From positions 1 through 64,000 of the forward strand of contig UQSC01000001.1 in assembly GCA_900543615.1 (NCBI GenBank): a stretch of DNA of 64,000 nucleotides. Direction: 5' to 3'. The position numbers and the translations under genes were made by a program. A model generated the notes under the pieces. It was not told where the DNA came from and did not search any database. It was given only the letters and a program-made list of their open reading frames with translations. This DNA comes from an uncultured Collinsella sp. (GTDB taxonomy: Bacteria > Actinomycetota > Coriobacteriia > Coriobacteriales > Coriobacteriaceae). The first letter of the stretch is position 1, and each line of letters begins with the position of its first letter. Below, piece by piece: positions 32,243-41,250 of the stretch.

Positions 32243-33166
32243 ATGCTCATTGCATTGCAGGGCGCCGTTTCGCAGGGCGTCCTCTGGGGCATTATGGTGC
32301 TTGGCGTGTTTATCACGTTCCGCCTGCTCGACATTCCCGATATGACCTGCGACGGCAGCTTTGCCCTCGGCGGCTGCGTCTGCGCTGTGCTCATCGTCAA
32401 TAACAACGTCGACCCGCTGTTCGCCGTACTGGCCGGTATGTGCGCCGGCGCCATCGCGGGCGCCGTCACGGGCATTTTGACCACCGTCTTTGAGATTCCT
32501 GCGATCCTCGCCGGAATCCTCACCCAGATCAGCCTGTGGTCCATCAACCTGCGCATCATGGGCAAGTCCAATACACCCATTCTTGCCAAAGGCACCGTGT
32601 TCTCGGCCGTCAGCAATATGACCTGTCTGCCGCAGTCCACCGTTGCCATCATCTTGGGCATCCTGCTCGCCGTGGCTATCGTTGCCATCCTGTATTGGTT
32701 CTTTGGCACCGAGATCGGCTCGGCGCTGCGAGCCACCGGCAACAACGAGTACATGATCCGCGCTCTGGGCGTCAACACCAACTCCACCAAGATGATCGCC
32801 CTCGTGCTCTCCAACGCCCTCATCGGCCTTTCGGGCGCGCTCATCTGCCAGAGCCAAAAGTATGCCGACATTGGTATGGGCACCGGTGCCATCGTTATCG
32901 GTCTTGCCGCCATTGTTATCGGCGAGGTGCTCGGCCGTCTGCTTCCCGGCGGCCTCACGCAGTTTAGCGTCCGTCTTGCCTCCGCCGTCTTTGGCTCCGT
33001 GGTGTACTTCCTTATCCGCGCCATCGTGCTGCAGTTGGGCATGGACGCCAACGACATGAAGCTGCTCTCCGCCGTGATTGTCGCTGTGGCCCTGTGCGTG
33101 CCCGTGGTTTGGGAGCGCTATAAGCTCCGCAGCTCCTACACGAAGGGGGATGAGGCAGATGCTTAA
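32243..33166 (+). CDS. ABC transporter permease (TrpY-like)
   Basis: A 307-residue integral membrane permease with about eight to nine hydrophobic segments. It belongs to the branched-chain-type permease family partnered with ABC_sub_bind proteins (FRLLDIPDMTCDGSFALGGC near residue 27 and ALRATGNNEYMIRALGVNTN near 160, which is the coupling-helix region). ATG 32243 follows TAGGAGGTATGAAGC. Its stop overlaps the ATPase start by 8 bases. Confidence 0.88.
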   Translation: MLIALQGAVSQGVLWGIMVLGVFITFRLLDIPDMTCDGSFALGGCVCAVLIVNNNVDPLFAVLAGMCAGAIAGAVTGILTTVFEIPAILAGILTQISLWSINLRIMGKSNTPILAKGTVFSAVSNMTCLPQSTVAIILGILLAVAIVAILYWFFGTEIGSALRATGNNEYMIRALGVNTNSTKMIALVLSNALIGLSGALICQSQKYADIGMGTGAIVIGLAAIVIGEVLGRLLPGGLTQFSVRLASAVFGSVVYFLIRAIVLQLGMDANDMKLLSAVIVAVALCVPVVWERYKLRSSYTKGDEADA

Positions 33167-33953
33167 GCTCTCGCACGTCAAGAAGACCTTTAACAAGGGC
33201 ACCGTCACCGAGAAGCGCGCGCTCACCGGCGTCGACCTCACCCTAAATGACGGCGACTTTGTAACCGTGATCGGCGGCAACGGCGCCGGCAAGTCCACGC
33301 TGCTCAACATGATCGCCGGCGTGTACCCGCTCGATTCGGGCGTTATTGAGCTCGACGGCACCGACATCTCGCGCCTGAGCGAGTCGCAGCGCGCCAAGTA
33401 CCTAGGCCGCGTGTTTCAGGACCCCATGCGCGGTACCGCTGCCGACATGCAGATCGCCGAGAACCTGGCCCTCGCCAAGCGTCGCGGCCAGCGTCGCGGC
33501 CTTTCGTGGGGCGTCACCAAGGCCGAGAAAGATGAGTACGTCGAGCTGCTCAAGCGCCTGGACCTTGGTCTGGACACGCGTCTCAACGCCAAGGTCGGCC
33601 TGCTCTCGGGCGGCCAGCGCCAGGCACTCACCCTGCTGATGGCCACGCTCACCAGGCCGCGCCTGCTGCTGCTCGACGAGCACACCGCGGCCCTCGACCC
33701 CAAGACGGCCTCTAAGGTGCTTAACCTGACCGAGGAGATCGTCGACGAGAACCACCTGACCACGCTCATGGTCACGCACAACATGAACGACGCCATCCGT
33801 CTGGGCAACCGTCTGATCATGATGCACGAAGGCCACGTGATCTACGACGTGGCGGGCAATGAGAAGAAGTCGCTCACCGTAGCCGACCTGCTGCAGAAGT
33901 TCGAGGAGGTCTCGGGCGGCGAGCTCGCCAACGACCGCATGCTGCTGAGCTAA
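33159..33953 (+). CDS. ABC transporter ATP-binding protein (TrpZ-like)
   Basis: A 264-residue ATPase that drives the importer. Walker A is GGNGAGKST near residue 38, the signature LSGGQRQ near 148 and Walker B LLLLDEHTAALD near 165, with the switch His in VTHN. ATG 33159 lies inside the permease end, so translation is coupled. A repeat hairpin follows the stop directly and probably terminates the operon. Confidence 0.93.
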   Translation: MLKLSHVKKTFNKGTVTEKRALTGVDLTLNDGDFVTVIGGNGAGKSTLLNMIAGVYPLDSGVIELDGTDISRLSESQRAKYLGRVFQDPMRGTAADMQIAENLALAKRRGQRRGLSWGVTKAEKDEYVELLKRLDLGLDTRLNAKVGLLSGGQRQALTLLMATLTRPRLLLLDEHTAALDPKTASKVLNLTEEIVDENHLTTLMVTHNMNDAIRLGNRLIMMHEGHVIYDVAGNEKKSLTVADLLQKFEEVSGGELANDRMLLS

Positions 33954-33990
33954 AACCTGCCAAAAAGGGACAGGTTTATTTTGGTAGGTT
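33954..33990. repeat. AAAGGGACAG-loop hairpin, copy 2
   Basis: AACCTGCCAAAA pairs with TTTTGGTAGGTT (one G-T pair) around AGGGACAGGTTTA, starting one base after the ABC ATPase stop. It ends in GGTTTTATC and can serve as a terminator. Compare 5194-5231 and 7144-7175. Confidence 0.75.
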
Positions 33991-34007
33991 TTATCTGCGC
34001 AAACGTC

Positions 34008-34047
34008 AAAACCGCCGCAAAGGGACAGACGCCCTTGCGGCGGTTTT
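34008..34047 (+). terminator. Hairpin AAAACCGCCGCAAAGGG/CCCTTGCGGCGGTTTT
   Basis: A strong stem with a T-run (TTTTCGC), placed ~60 bases before the nucleotidase gene. Its loop begins with the same GGGACAG motif as the preceding hairpin. It probably backs up termination of the ABC operon. Confidence 0.7.
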
Positions 34048-34111
34048 CGCATATTATGTCGATAATCCGATATTCAACCAGACATTCTGGCTAAGGACTA
34101 AGGAAACTGCC

Positions 34112-36136
34112 ATGAAAAGACTCCCCCGCCTTGCGTTAGCCGCCGCGTTGTTTGCCGGCGCGCTCGCAGGCATCCCAAGCCTCGCTTTCGCGGGGAACCT
34201 GCCCGCCGCTATTGACGGCTCTGTGACCGTCATGCACACCAACGACATCCACGGCAGCTACAAGTACAGCTACAACGAAAGCAAGGGCACTGGCACTGTG
34301 GGCTTTGACGGACTGGCGGTTCTCTATAGCGCCCAGGGCAACGCCCCCGATCTTTTGCTCGATGCGGGCGACACCTTCCACGGACAGTCCTTCGCCACCA
34401 TGAGCGAGGGCAAGAGCATCGCCGAGCTCATGGACACCTTCTACGCCGACGGCTACGACGCGACCACGCCAGGCAACCACGACTGGAGCTACGGCGCGGA
34501 CAAACTCCGCACCATGACCGGCTACAGCACCACCAGCACGCCCTTCGCCATGCTCTGCGCGAACGCGAAGTCTACGAGCGGCGTATGGAGCTCGAGCATC
34601 ACGAAGACGCTCGATCGCACCTGGGAGGATAGCGAGGATTACTCCACATTCGACTACAAAATCAAGGTCGGCGTCGTGGGCGCCATGGATGAGTCGCTGG
34701 GATCCTCGCTGCGCGCGGACCTGGTCGCGGGCACGTCGTTCTCGAGTGCCGCGAACGCCATCAATGCCGAGGCAGAGCAGCTGCGCAAGGAGGGCTGCGA
34801 TGTTGTTGTGTGTATCGTGCACACGCTCGACGCCAAGACCTTTGCCACGCGACTCCGTGGCGTCGATGCCCTTATCGCAGGCCACGAGCACATCAACCTT
34901 AACGAGAAGGTGACGGGAGCCGACGGCAAGACGATCCACGTTGTCGAGGCAGGCAGCGCCTTTGCCGAGGTGGGGCTGCTTTCCATTCCGTACAAGTACG
35001 ACACCAATGGCACCGAGTCGACCGACGATGACACGGTCACGGTCCCTGCAGACGGCAGCGACGAGAAGCTCTACACCGCCAAGAACGTCAACGACCTTTT
35101 GGCGGACCCCGACAAGGGCTCCGACTACCAGAGCCGCCTTGAAGCCGTCCGCAACAAAATCAAGCCGCTCGACGAGGCCTTTGAAAACGAATCGAACAAG
35201 GTGCTCGGCACATCCACCACCAACTATTTCTACGGCGAGGACGCCGCAGGCACGCATGGTTGGGAAATGGTGCGCACCACCGATTTCCGCCCCAGTAAGG
35301 AGGGCGACACCACCAAGGCCCAGACCATCGGCCATGTGACTTGCGGCTCCTATCTTGCCCTGACGAGCGCGGACCTTGCCATCGAAAACGCTGGCGGCAT
35401 CCGCGGCGGCATCGCGGCGGGCAACGTGACCGCCGGCAACGTCATCGCTATCTCGCCCTACGGCAACACCGTGGAGACCTGGACCATGACCGGCGCGGAC
35501 TTCCTCGCAGCGCTCGAGCACTCGCTACAAATTAGCGACGATTGCAACGACAGCTACGAGCTTCAGCAGGCTTATGTGGCGGCCGGTCACACCGAGCAGG
35601 AGGCGCAAGACAAGTACAAGTGGCGCGATGACTCTGGCAGCGTTCTCTCCTTTGGCGGCATCAACGTGACGATTGATTGGACGCAGCCCGAAGGCAAGCG
35701 CATTGTGAGTGCCACACTCACCAAGGACGGCAGCACGCTCGACCCCGCCAAGGCCTATACCGTCGCCACCAACAACTACATCATCACCAACACGACCGAC
35801 TTCCCCACCTTCGCAAACGCCACCAAGTACACCGAGTGGGGCACGTGCGAGGCGGCGCTGAGGGCACTGATCGGGCAGGACAGCTGGGAGAGCAAGATGG
35901 CCTCGCTCGCGGGCACCATCAGCTTTGGCTCCGCTGCCGTGGACCCCACGCCCACACCGGCCCCGACGCCTAAGCCCTCGCCTAAGACGGACACGACGGC
36001 CACGAAGGTCATCACCAAGAAGACGACCGGTAAGCTTGCCACAACGGGAGACCGCACGCTGGCAGTAGTTGGCGCGTGCCTTATCGGCGGCATCATCGTC
36101 ATCATGCTCGGCATTATCTGGAAGCGTCGACGCTAA
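34112..36136 (+). CDS. Cell-wall-anchored 5'-nucleotidase/2',3'-cyclic phosphodiesterase
   Basis: A 674-residue secreted metallophosphoesterase of the UshA/YfkN type that releases nucleosides and phosphate outside the cell. There is a signal peptide at 1-27, metal-binding motifs HTNDIHGS, DAGDTFHGQS and PGNHDWSYG, then AGHEH, and a C-terminal substrate domain (IENAGGIRGGI, SPYGNTVETWTMTG, YTVATNNYI). A Thr/Pro-rich linker leads to LATTG, a hydrophobic segment and KRRR, a sortase signal of the LAxTG kind used by class E sortases. ATG follows AAGGAAACTGCC. Single gene with its own terminator. Confidence 0.9.
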   Translation: MKRLPRLALAAALFAGALAGIPSLAFAGNLPAAIDGSVTVMHTNDIHGSYKYSYNESKGTGTVGFDGLAVLYSAQGNAPDLLLDAGDTFHGQSFATMSEGKSIAELMDTFYADGYDATTPGNHDWSYGADKLRTMTGYSTTSTPFAMLCANAKSTSGVWSSSITKTLDRTWEDSEDYSTFDYKIKVGVVGAMDESLGSSLRADLVAGTSFSSAANAINAEAEQLRKEGCDVVVCIVHTLDAKTFATRLRGVDALIAGHEHINLNEKVTGADGKTIHVVEAGSAFAEVGLLSIPYKYDTNGTESTDDDTVTVPADGSDEKLYTAKNVNDLLADPDKGSDYQSRLEAVRNKIKPLDEAFENESNKVLGTSTTNYFYGEDAAGTHGWEMVRTTDFRPSKEGDTTKAQTIGHVTCGSYLALTSADLAIENAGGIRGGIAAGNVTAGNVIAISPYGNTVETWTMTGADFLAALEHSLQISDDCNDSYELQQAYVAAGHTEQEAQDKYKWRDDSGSVLSFGGINVTIDWTQPEGKRIVSATLTKDGSTLDPAKAYTVATNNYIITNTTDFPTFANATKYTEWGTCEAALRALIGQDSWESKMASLAGTISFGSAAVDPTPTPAPTPKPSPKTDTTATKVITKKTTGKLATTGDRTLAVVGACLIGGIIVIMLGIIWKRRR

Positions 36137-36187
36137 GCTACACCGCCGGGCCTTACAGCCCCGCCGCGTAAACCTTATATCGAGCAC

Positions 36188-36222
36188 AGAAGCCCGTCCG
36201 AATTTGATCGGACGGGCTTCTT
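36188..36222 (+). terminator. Terminator of the nucleotidase gene
   Basis: The stem AGAAGCCCGTCCG/CGGACGGGCTTCT (36188-36200, 36209-36221) is followed by TGG; strong stem, short T-run. Confidence 0.75.
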
Positions 36223-36265
36223 GGTGGGTATCATGGTTGGACGATCATAAGGAGGTTTTCCCTAC

Positions 36266-37033
36266 ATGGAATTGTTTGAGCCGATTCTTCATTTCTTTGA
36301 GCAACGGTGGGTCCACAACATCATCTGGGCCGTCATCTTGGCGATAGGCACCGCCGTCGCCGCCAAGGTCGTATCCAAGACCCTGAACCATCTGCTTAAC
36401 CGAGACGATAACCCGCTACCGGCATCGAGTATCTTCATCAACATCGCGCGCGCCGTCATCTGGATGATCGGCGGCAGCTTTATCCTCGACAACTGTTTTG
36501 GCATTAATGCAAACGCCCTCGTCGCCGCTCTTGGCGTCGGCGGCATCGCCATCTCCCTGGGTTTCCAGGACACGCTCTCAAACCTTATCGGCGGCATGCA
36601 AGTGACCTTTATGGGCATCATCAAGCCCGGCGACAATATCGAGGTCGGCGGTGTGTCGGGCGTGGTCCAAGACATCACTTGGCGCCATACAACGATTGAG
36701 GATGCCTGTGGACAGACCATCATTGTGCCCAACTCCAACATCTCCAAGAACACGCTCGTGCATTTGATGCCCTTTGGACGCGTGGCCGTGCCCGTTGCCG
36801 TAAAGGACACGTCTAAGTGGGCTTCCCTTGACGCGCTGGCAGACGAGCTCACGAGCGCAACCAAAACGGCCGTCTCGCCCATCTCGGGCTTTGACAAAGA
36901 GCCCTACGTGCTCTTTAGCGAAATCGGCGACTTTGGCATCAAAGGAAAGATCATCTTTATCGTCAGCGACGACAGCACCACTTTCACCGCTGCCGACGCC
37001 TGCATCCGCGCCATCGCCCCCATCATCGCCTAA
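36266..37033 (+). CDS. Small-conductance mechanosensitive channel (MscS family)
   Basis: A 255-residue membrane channel that opens under hypo-osmotic stress. It has hydrophobic segments at ~16-36, ~58-78 and ~85-105, the last with the Gly/Ala-rich pore helix (LVAALGVGGIAISLGFQDTLSNLIGG). Next comes the beta domain (IKPGDNIEVGGVSGVVQDITWRHTTI) and IVPNSNISKNTLVH. ATG follows AAGGAGGTTTTCCCTAC. A short single-gene unit. Confidence 0.93.
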   Translation: MELFEPILHFFEQRWVHNIIWAVILAIGTAVAAKVVSKTLNHLLNRDDNPLPASSIFINIARAVIWMIGGSFILDNCFGINANALVAALGVGGIAISLGFQDTLSNLIGGMQVTFMGIIKPGDNIEVGGVSGVVQDITWRHTTIEDACGQTIIVPNSNISKNTLVHLMPFGRVAVPVAVKDTSKWASLDALADELTSATKTAVSPISGFDKEPYVLFSEIGDFGIKGKIIFIVSDDSTTFTAADACIRAIAPIIA

Positions 37034-37071
37034 ACCACCGCAAAGGGGTCAGGCATCTTTGTAGTGGTTTT
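37032..37071 (+). terminator. Terminator-like hairpin after mscS
   Basis: AAACCACCGCAAAG and CTTTGTAGTGGTTT pair imperfectly around GGGTCAGGCAT and end in TTTTC. It overlaps the mscS stop. It resembles the hairpins at 34008 and 39748. Confidence 0.5.
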
Positions 37072-37125
37072 CATTCGTGGTACCATGGTTCATATAGTTG
37101 TTTAAACGACTAAGGGAGCAACATT

Positions 37126-39042
37126 ATGGAAGAGGCCTATCGTCAAGCACGCAAGCGCGGCGAGCAAGGACGTCGACGCGCCATTAGCCAAAGCGAGCAT
37201 CCATACCTTACGGACCTCGATAGCTTGGTTGCTCAGCTCCCCTTAGGTCAGCGAGAGAATGTCGGCCTGCGGGATATTCCGCTCGAAATGGTCGTCGGCA
37301 CGGTCACCAAGGGCCGTCAGTCCGCCTTTTCGTGTAACTTTATGCCCCTGCTTCCGTTTAGCACCGAGTTCGCCCGCAAGTGGTCCAACCTCTACGACAT
37401 CCAGGTGACCGAGGGCTATCGCGACCCCGTCATCGTCACCGAGTTCATGCATCGGTTCTATGTCCAAGAAGGCAACAAACGCGTCAGTGTCCTCAAATTC
37501 CTAGACGCCCCGACGGTTTCGGCCAAGGTCACCCGTCTCTACCCCGGCACATGGGATTCCGTCGAAAGCCGCCTGTACGGCGAGTTCTGCGCGTTTTGGC
37601 GCGTCTGCCCCCTATACGAGATCGAGTTCTCGCGTGAGGGAAGCTACGAAACGCTCGCGAAGATGCTCGGTCAGAACCTTATCGAAAAATGGCCGCAGAA
37701 AAAGGTCGACTACCTGCGCCACACCTTCCTGCTCTTTAAGCGCGCCTACCTTCGCGCAGGCGGCGACCACCTGGACATTACGCCTGCCGACGCCATGCTC
37801 GTGTACCTCAATGTGTACAACCAGGACCGCCTGCTGGATACGCCGACGGATATCGTCGTAAACCGCCTGTGCAAGATTTGGCGCGAGCTGGTCATTGCCG
37901 GCAAAAATGACGAGGACAAGGTCGATCTTGTCGAAGCACCGAGCGTCGACGAGGAAGAAACGCCCGCCAAGTCCACCGCTGGCGTGCTCAACTTCTTTAT
38001 GGGCAAGACCGTCTACTCGACGGCCAGCCCCCTGCGCATCGCCTTTATCCATGAGTTCCCCTGTGCGACGTCGAGCTGGGACAGCCTGCACGACCAAGGG
38101 CGTCAGTATCTCGATGAGCACTTTGGCGGTATCGTGCGCACCGAGGCGTTCGAGGACTGTCACGATCCGGATGTGTTCTACGCCGCCGTGGAAACGGCTG
38201 TCAAACATGGAGCAAACGTCATCTTCTCGACCTCGCACCGCCTGATGGAATACACGCTCAGGGCTGCCGTTGAGTATCCCCGGGTTCGGTTCCTCAACTG
38301 CTCTATCGGCCTTCCCCATCAAAGCGTCCGTTCGTACTTTGGCAAGATGTACGAGGCCAAGTTTCTGCTGGGCGCCCTTGCCGCCAGCATGGCGGACAAC
38401 CACCGCATCGGTTACCACGCGTCGGTATTCGCCTCGGGCGCGCTCAGCGAGATCAACGCCTTTGCGATTGGCGCCTCGCTGCTCGACCCACGCGCGCAAA
38501 TTATCCTGACCTGGGGCGATGTGCCCGCCGGAGGCCTTACCGAGGCCATGTGCCGCGAAGGTGTGAGCGTCATGACCGGCGCTGACATGTCAAAGTCGCT
38601 CGAAGACCCAACGGCCTACGGGCTTCACCGCTTGGTCGACGGCAAAGTCACCGGCACCGCCATGCCCGTATGGAACTGGGGCCGTTACTACGAGCTCATC
38701 GTTCGCAGCCTTCTGCACGGCACGTGGGACGAGACCAGCGACGACAACCAAGTGCGTGCCGTCAACTACTGGTACGGCATGAGCTCCGGCGTTATCGACA
38801 TCCGTTACGCTCCGGGCCTACCCTACCAGACGCGCAAACTCGTGCAGTTGCTCCGCAACGGTATTGTTGAGGGATCCATCAACCCCTTTGGCGGCGAGCT
38901 CCACAGCCAGAACGGCGTGGTACAGATCGAAGGCTTCCCTCCGCTGCCGAGCACGCAGATTGTCGAGATGAATTGGCTGGCGGACAACGTGGTAGGCACC
39001 ATTCCGCAGCTCGACGATGAGCCGAAAGTCCCTGCCCTATGA
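37126..39042 (+). CDS. Cytoplasmic fusion: ParB-like N-domain with BMP/PnrA-type binding domain
   Basis: A 638-residue protein with no signal peptide or membrane segment. Residues ~30-200 look like a ParB/sulfiredoxin-type domain (YRDPVIVTEFMHRFYVQEGNKRVSVLKFL; E115-G-N-K-R119 sits where ParB-like proteins have the DGxHR box). From ~300 to the end it matches the basic membrane protein/PnrA periplasmic-binding fold (RIAFIHEFPCATSSWDSLHDQG, LGALAASMADNHRIGYHAS). BMP proteins normally bind nucleosides outside the cell, so an internal copy is probably a ligand sensor. The metallophosphoesterase gene overlaps its stop by four bases (ATGA). Confidence 0.75.
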   Translation: MEEAYRQARKRGEQGRRRAISQSEHPYLTDLDSLVAQLPLGQRENVGLRDIPLEMVVGTVTKGRQSAFSCNFMPLLPFSTEFARKWSNLYDIQVTEGYRDPVIVTEFMHRFYVQEGNKRVSVLKFLDAPTVSAKVTRLYPGTWDSVESRLYGEFCAFWRVCPLYEIEFSREGSYETLAKMLGQNLIEKWPQKKVDYLRHTFLLFKRAYLRAGGDHLDITPADAMLVYLNVYNQDRLLDTPTDIVVNRLCKIWRELVIAGKNDEDKVDLVEAPSVDEEETPAKSTAGVLNFFMGKTVYSTASPLRIAFIHEFPCATSSWDSLHDQGRQYLDEHFGGIVRTEAFEDCHDPDVFYAAVETAVKHGANVIFSTSHRLMEYTLRAAVEYPRVRFLNCSIGLPHQSVRSYFGKMYEAKFLLGALAASMADNHRIGYHASVFASGALSEINAFAIGASLLDPRAQIILTWGDVPAGGLTEAMCREGVSVMTGADMSKSLEDPTAYGLHRLVDGKVTGTAMPVWNWGRYYELIVRSLLHGTWDETSDDNQVRAVNYWYGMSSGVIDIRYAPGLPYQTRKLVQLLRNGIVEGSINPFGGELHSQNGVVQIEGFPPLPSTQIVEMNWLADNVVGTIPQLDDEPKVPAL

Positions 39043-39749
39043 AAATCCTTGCCATAGCCGATACCGAAGAACGATGCCTTTGGGAGTGCTTTCGCAAGGA
39101 ACGCTTTGAGGGAGTCGACCTGATTTTGTCCGCCGGCGATCTGGACCCGGACTATCTTGAGTTTTTGGTCACCGTCATCAACAAGCCGCTCCTCTACGTG
39201 CGTGGCAACCACGATGACCGCTACGCGCGTCATGCACCGGGCGGATGTATCTGCGTAGAAGACAGCGTGTACACGTACCGAGGGATTCGCATTGCGGGCC
39301 TTGGCGGGTCCATGCGTTATCGCGACGGCGCCAACATGTACACCGAACGCGAGATGTCCAAGCGTATGCGTAAGCTGTCGCGTAAGGTTAGGATGGTCGG
39401 CGGGTGCGACATTCTGCTTACCCATGCGCCCGCCGCAGGTATGGGTGATCTGGACGATCTACCGCATCGAGGGTTTGAGTGCTTTAACACGGCGCTTGAG
39501 TCCTGGGGAGCCGACTACATGGTGCATGGGCATGTACACCAAAGCTACGGTTACGATTTTCAGCGCGAGCGGCAGCATGTGTGTGGAACGACGATCATCA
39601 ACGCCTGCGGCTATACGCAGTTTGAGCTCGACCAGACGCGCTACCCCATCCGTGGCTGGCAGGCAGCCTGGCTCAACTCGCAAACCATGCGCCGCGAGCT
39701 CAAACGCCACGATGCTATCGAGTCCTCAACAGCCAGAACACCCTGGTAA
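39039..39749 (+). CDS. Calcineurin-like metallophosphoesterase
   Basis: A 236-residue cytosolic metallophosphoesterase. The first motif is atypical (IADTEERCLW where DxH is usual). It is followed by GDLDPDYLEF, GNHDDRY, LTHAPAAGMGD and HGHVHQSY, which give most of the dinuclear metal site. Substrate unknown; candidates are cyclic nucleotides or phosphoproteins. It is translationally coupled to the ParB-like/BMP protein, suggesting a sensor-effector pair. Confidence 0.85.
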   Translation: MKILAIADTEERCLWECFRKERFEGVDLILSAGDLDPDYLEFLVTVINKPLLYVRGNHDDRYARHAPGGCICVEDSVYTYRGIRIAGLGGSMRYRDGANMYTEREMSKRMRKLSRKVRMVGGCDILLTHAPAAGMGDLDDLPHRGFECFNTALESWGADYMVHGHVHQSYGYDFQRERQHVCGTTIINACGYTQFELDQTRYPIRGWQAAWLNSQTMRRELKRHDAIESSTARTPW

Positions 39750-39788
39750 CCACCTCAAAGGGGACGCTGACCCCTTTGAGGTGGTTTT
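39748..39788 (+). terminator. Terminator hairpin after the phosphoesterase
   Basis: AACCACCTCAAAGGGG/CCCCTTTGAGGTGGTT is a perfect 16-bp stem (39748-39763, 39771-39786) ending in TTTTGG. It belongs to the AAAGGGG-type hairpin group seen after several plus-strand genes. Confidence 0.85.
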
Positions 39789-39801
39789 GGCACGCGATAG
39801 C

Positions 39802-39840
39802 AAGAAACCCGGTCCCACACGAGGCGGAACCGGGTTTCTT
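39802..39840. terminator. Bidirectional terminator between convergent phosphoesterase and rplA
   Basis: The stem AAGAAACCCGGT/ACCGGGTTTCTT (39802-39813, 39829-39840) has A- and T-rich flanks on both sides and ends the rpmG-secE-nusG-rplKA operon on the minus strand. Confidence 0.8.
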
Positions 39841-39876
39841 TAGCAATGCTTGCTTTGCTCAGGCAGTAACTAGCAG

Positions 39877-40584
39877 TTACTCAGCCAGGAAGTCACGCTG
39901 GACAGCGGGATCGACCTTGACGCCAGGGCCCATGGTGGAAGACACGGAGATGGACTTGACGTACTTGCCCTTAGCAGAAGAGGGCTTGACGCGCAGGATC
40001 TCGGTGTACAGGGCAGCGTAGTTCTCGACGAGCTGCTGCTCGGAGAAGGACTTCTTGCCCAGGGGCACGTGGCAGATGCCGTAGCGGTCGGCACGATACT
40101 CAACGCGGCCGGCCTTGAGCTCGGAGACCATCTTGGCGACGTCCATGGTCACGGTGCCGAGCTTGGGGTTCGGCATGAGGCCACGGGGACCAAGGATCTT
40201 ACCGATGCGGCCAACCTTGGCCATCATGTTCGGCGTAGCGATAGCGGCGTCGAAGTTGATCTCGCCCTTCTGAATCTGGGCGACGAGCTCGTCGGAACCG
40301 ATGATGTCGGCGCCGGCAGCCTCGGCCTCGCGGGCCTTCTCGCCCTCGGCGAAGACGGCAACACGAACGGTCTTGCCGGTGCCGTGGGGCAGGGAGATGG
40401 AACCACGGATGTTCTGGTCAGCCTTACGAGTATCGATGCCCAGACGGAAGTGGGCCTCGACGGTCTCGTCGAACTTGGCGGTGTCGAGCTCCTTGATGAG
40501 CTTGGCAGCCTGAAGGGGGGTGTAGAGCGTGGCGCGGTCGATCTTCTCGGCAGCGGCGTTATAGCTCTTACCATGCTTAGCCAT
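39877..40584 (-). CDS. rplA: 50S ribosomal protein L1
   Basis: L1, 235 residues, binds 23S rRNA at the E-site stalk and represses its own operon in many bacteria. It contains [21 protein letters not shown] and [19 protein letters not shown]. The start ATG 40582-40584 is 8 bases past GGAGG; an ATG two codons earlier is too close. It is last in the minus-strand secE-nusG-rplK-rplA unit. In most bacteria rplJL follow; here they are 22 kb away. Confidence 0.95.
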   Translation of the reverse strand: MAKHGKSYNAAAEKIDRATLYTPLQAAKLIKELDTAKFDETVEAHFRLGIDTRKADQNIRGSISLPHGTGKTVRVAVFAEGEKAREAEAAGADIIGSDELVAQIQKGEINFDAAIATPNMMAKVGRIGKILGPRGLMPNPKLGTVTMDVAKMVSELKAGRVEYRADRYGICHVPLGKKSFSEQQLVENYAALYTEILRVKPSSAKGKYVKSISVSSTMGPGVKVDPAVQRDFLAE

Positions 40585-40701
40585 GTGCATTACCTCCTGT
40601 GGTTAAACGGGCGTGAGCCCTCCCACATCGTATCGTGTGCCCTATTGCACACATTTAACGGGCGCCCTGGTCGGAGCACCCGTCGTTACCATAAGAAATC
40701 G

Positions 40702-41130
40702 CTACTCAGCGATGGTGACGCCCATGGAACGGGCGGTACCGGCGATGATCTTCTTGGCGGCGTCAATGTCGTTGGCATTGAGGTCCGGCATCTTGATCTC
40801 GGCGATCTTGGTGAGCTGCTCCTGGGAGAGCTGACCAACCTTGTCGGCCTGGGGCTTAGCGGAACCAGACTTGAGGTTCAGCTCCTTCTTGATGAGGTGA
40901 GCCGCCGGCGGGGTCTTGGTGATGAAGGAGAAGGACTTATCCTCGTAGACAGAGATCTCAACGGGGATGATGTCGCCCTTCTTGTCCTGCGTCTCGGCGT
41001 TAAAGGCCTGGCAGAACTGCATGATGTTCACGCCAGCAGCGCCCAGGGCGGGGCCGACGGGAGGAGCGGGGTTAGCTGCACCAGCAGGAATCTGGAGCTT
41101 AATGACGTTGGCAACCTTCTTCTCAGCCAT
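40702..41130 (-). CDS. rplK: 50S ribosomal protein L11
   Basis: L11, 142 residues, forms the GTPase-associated centre and is needed for RelA activation. It contains [31 protein letters not shown], the thiostrepton-site N-domain, and the C-terminal [12 protein letters not shown] rRNA-binding part. The start ATG 41128-41130 follows GAAAGGAATGACC. Confidence 0.96.
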   Translation of the reverse strand: MAEKKVANVIKLQIPAGAANPAPPVGPALGAAGVNIMQFCQAFNAETQDKKGDIIPVEISVYEDKSFSFITKTPPAAHLIKKELNLKSGSAKPQADKVGQLSQEQLTKIAEIKMPDLNANDIDAAKKIIAGTARSMGVTIAE

Positions 41131-41250
41131 GGTCATTCCTTTCGAATCACGAGTGTGAAGTACTTGCTATATCGTAAGCACGCACGTGTTAGAAGCACTC
41201 CTGAGATGAGCAGTCACAGAAGAAGCACGCTCGCGCGAACGGACGAAAAC

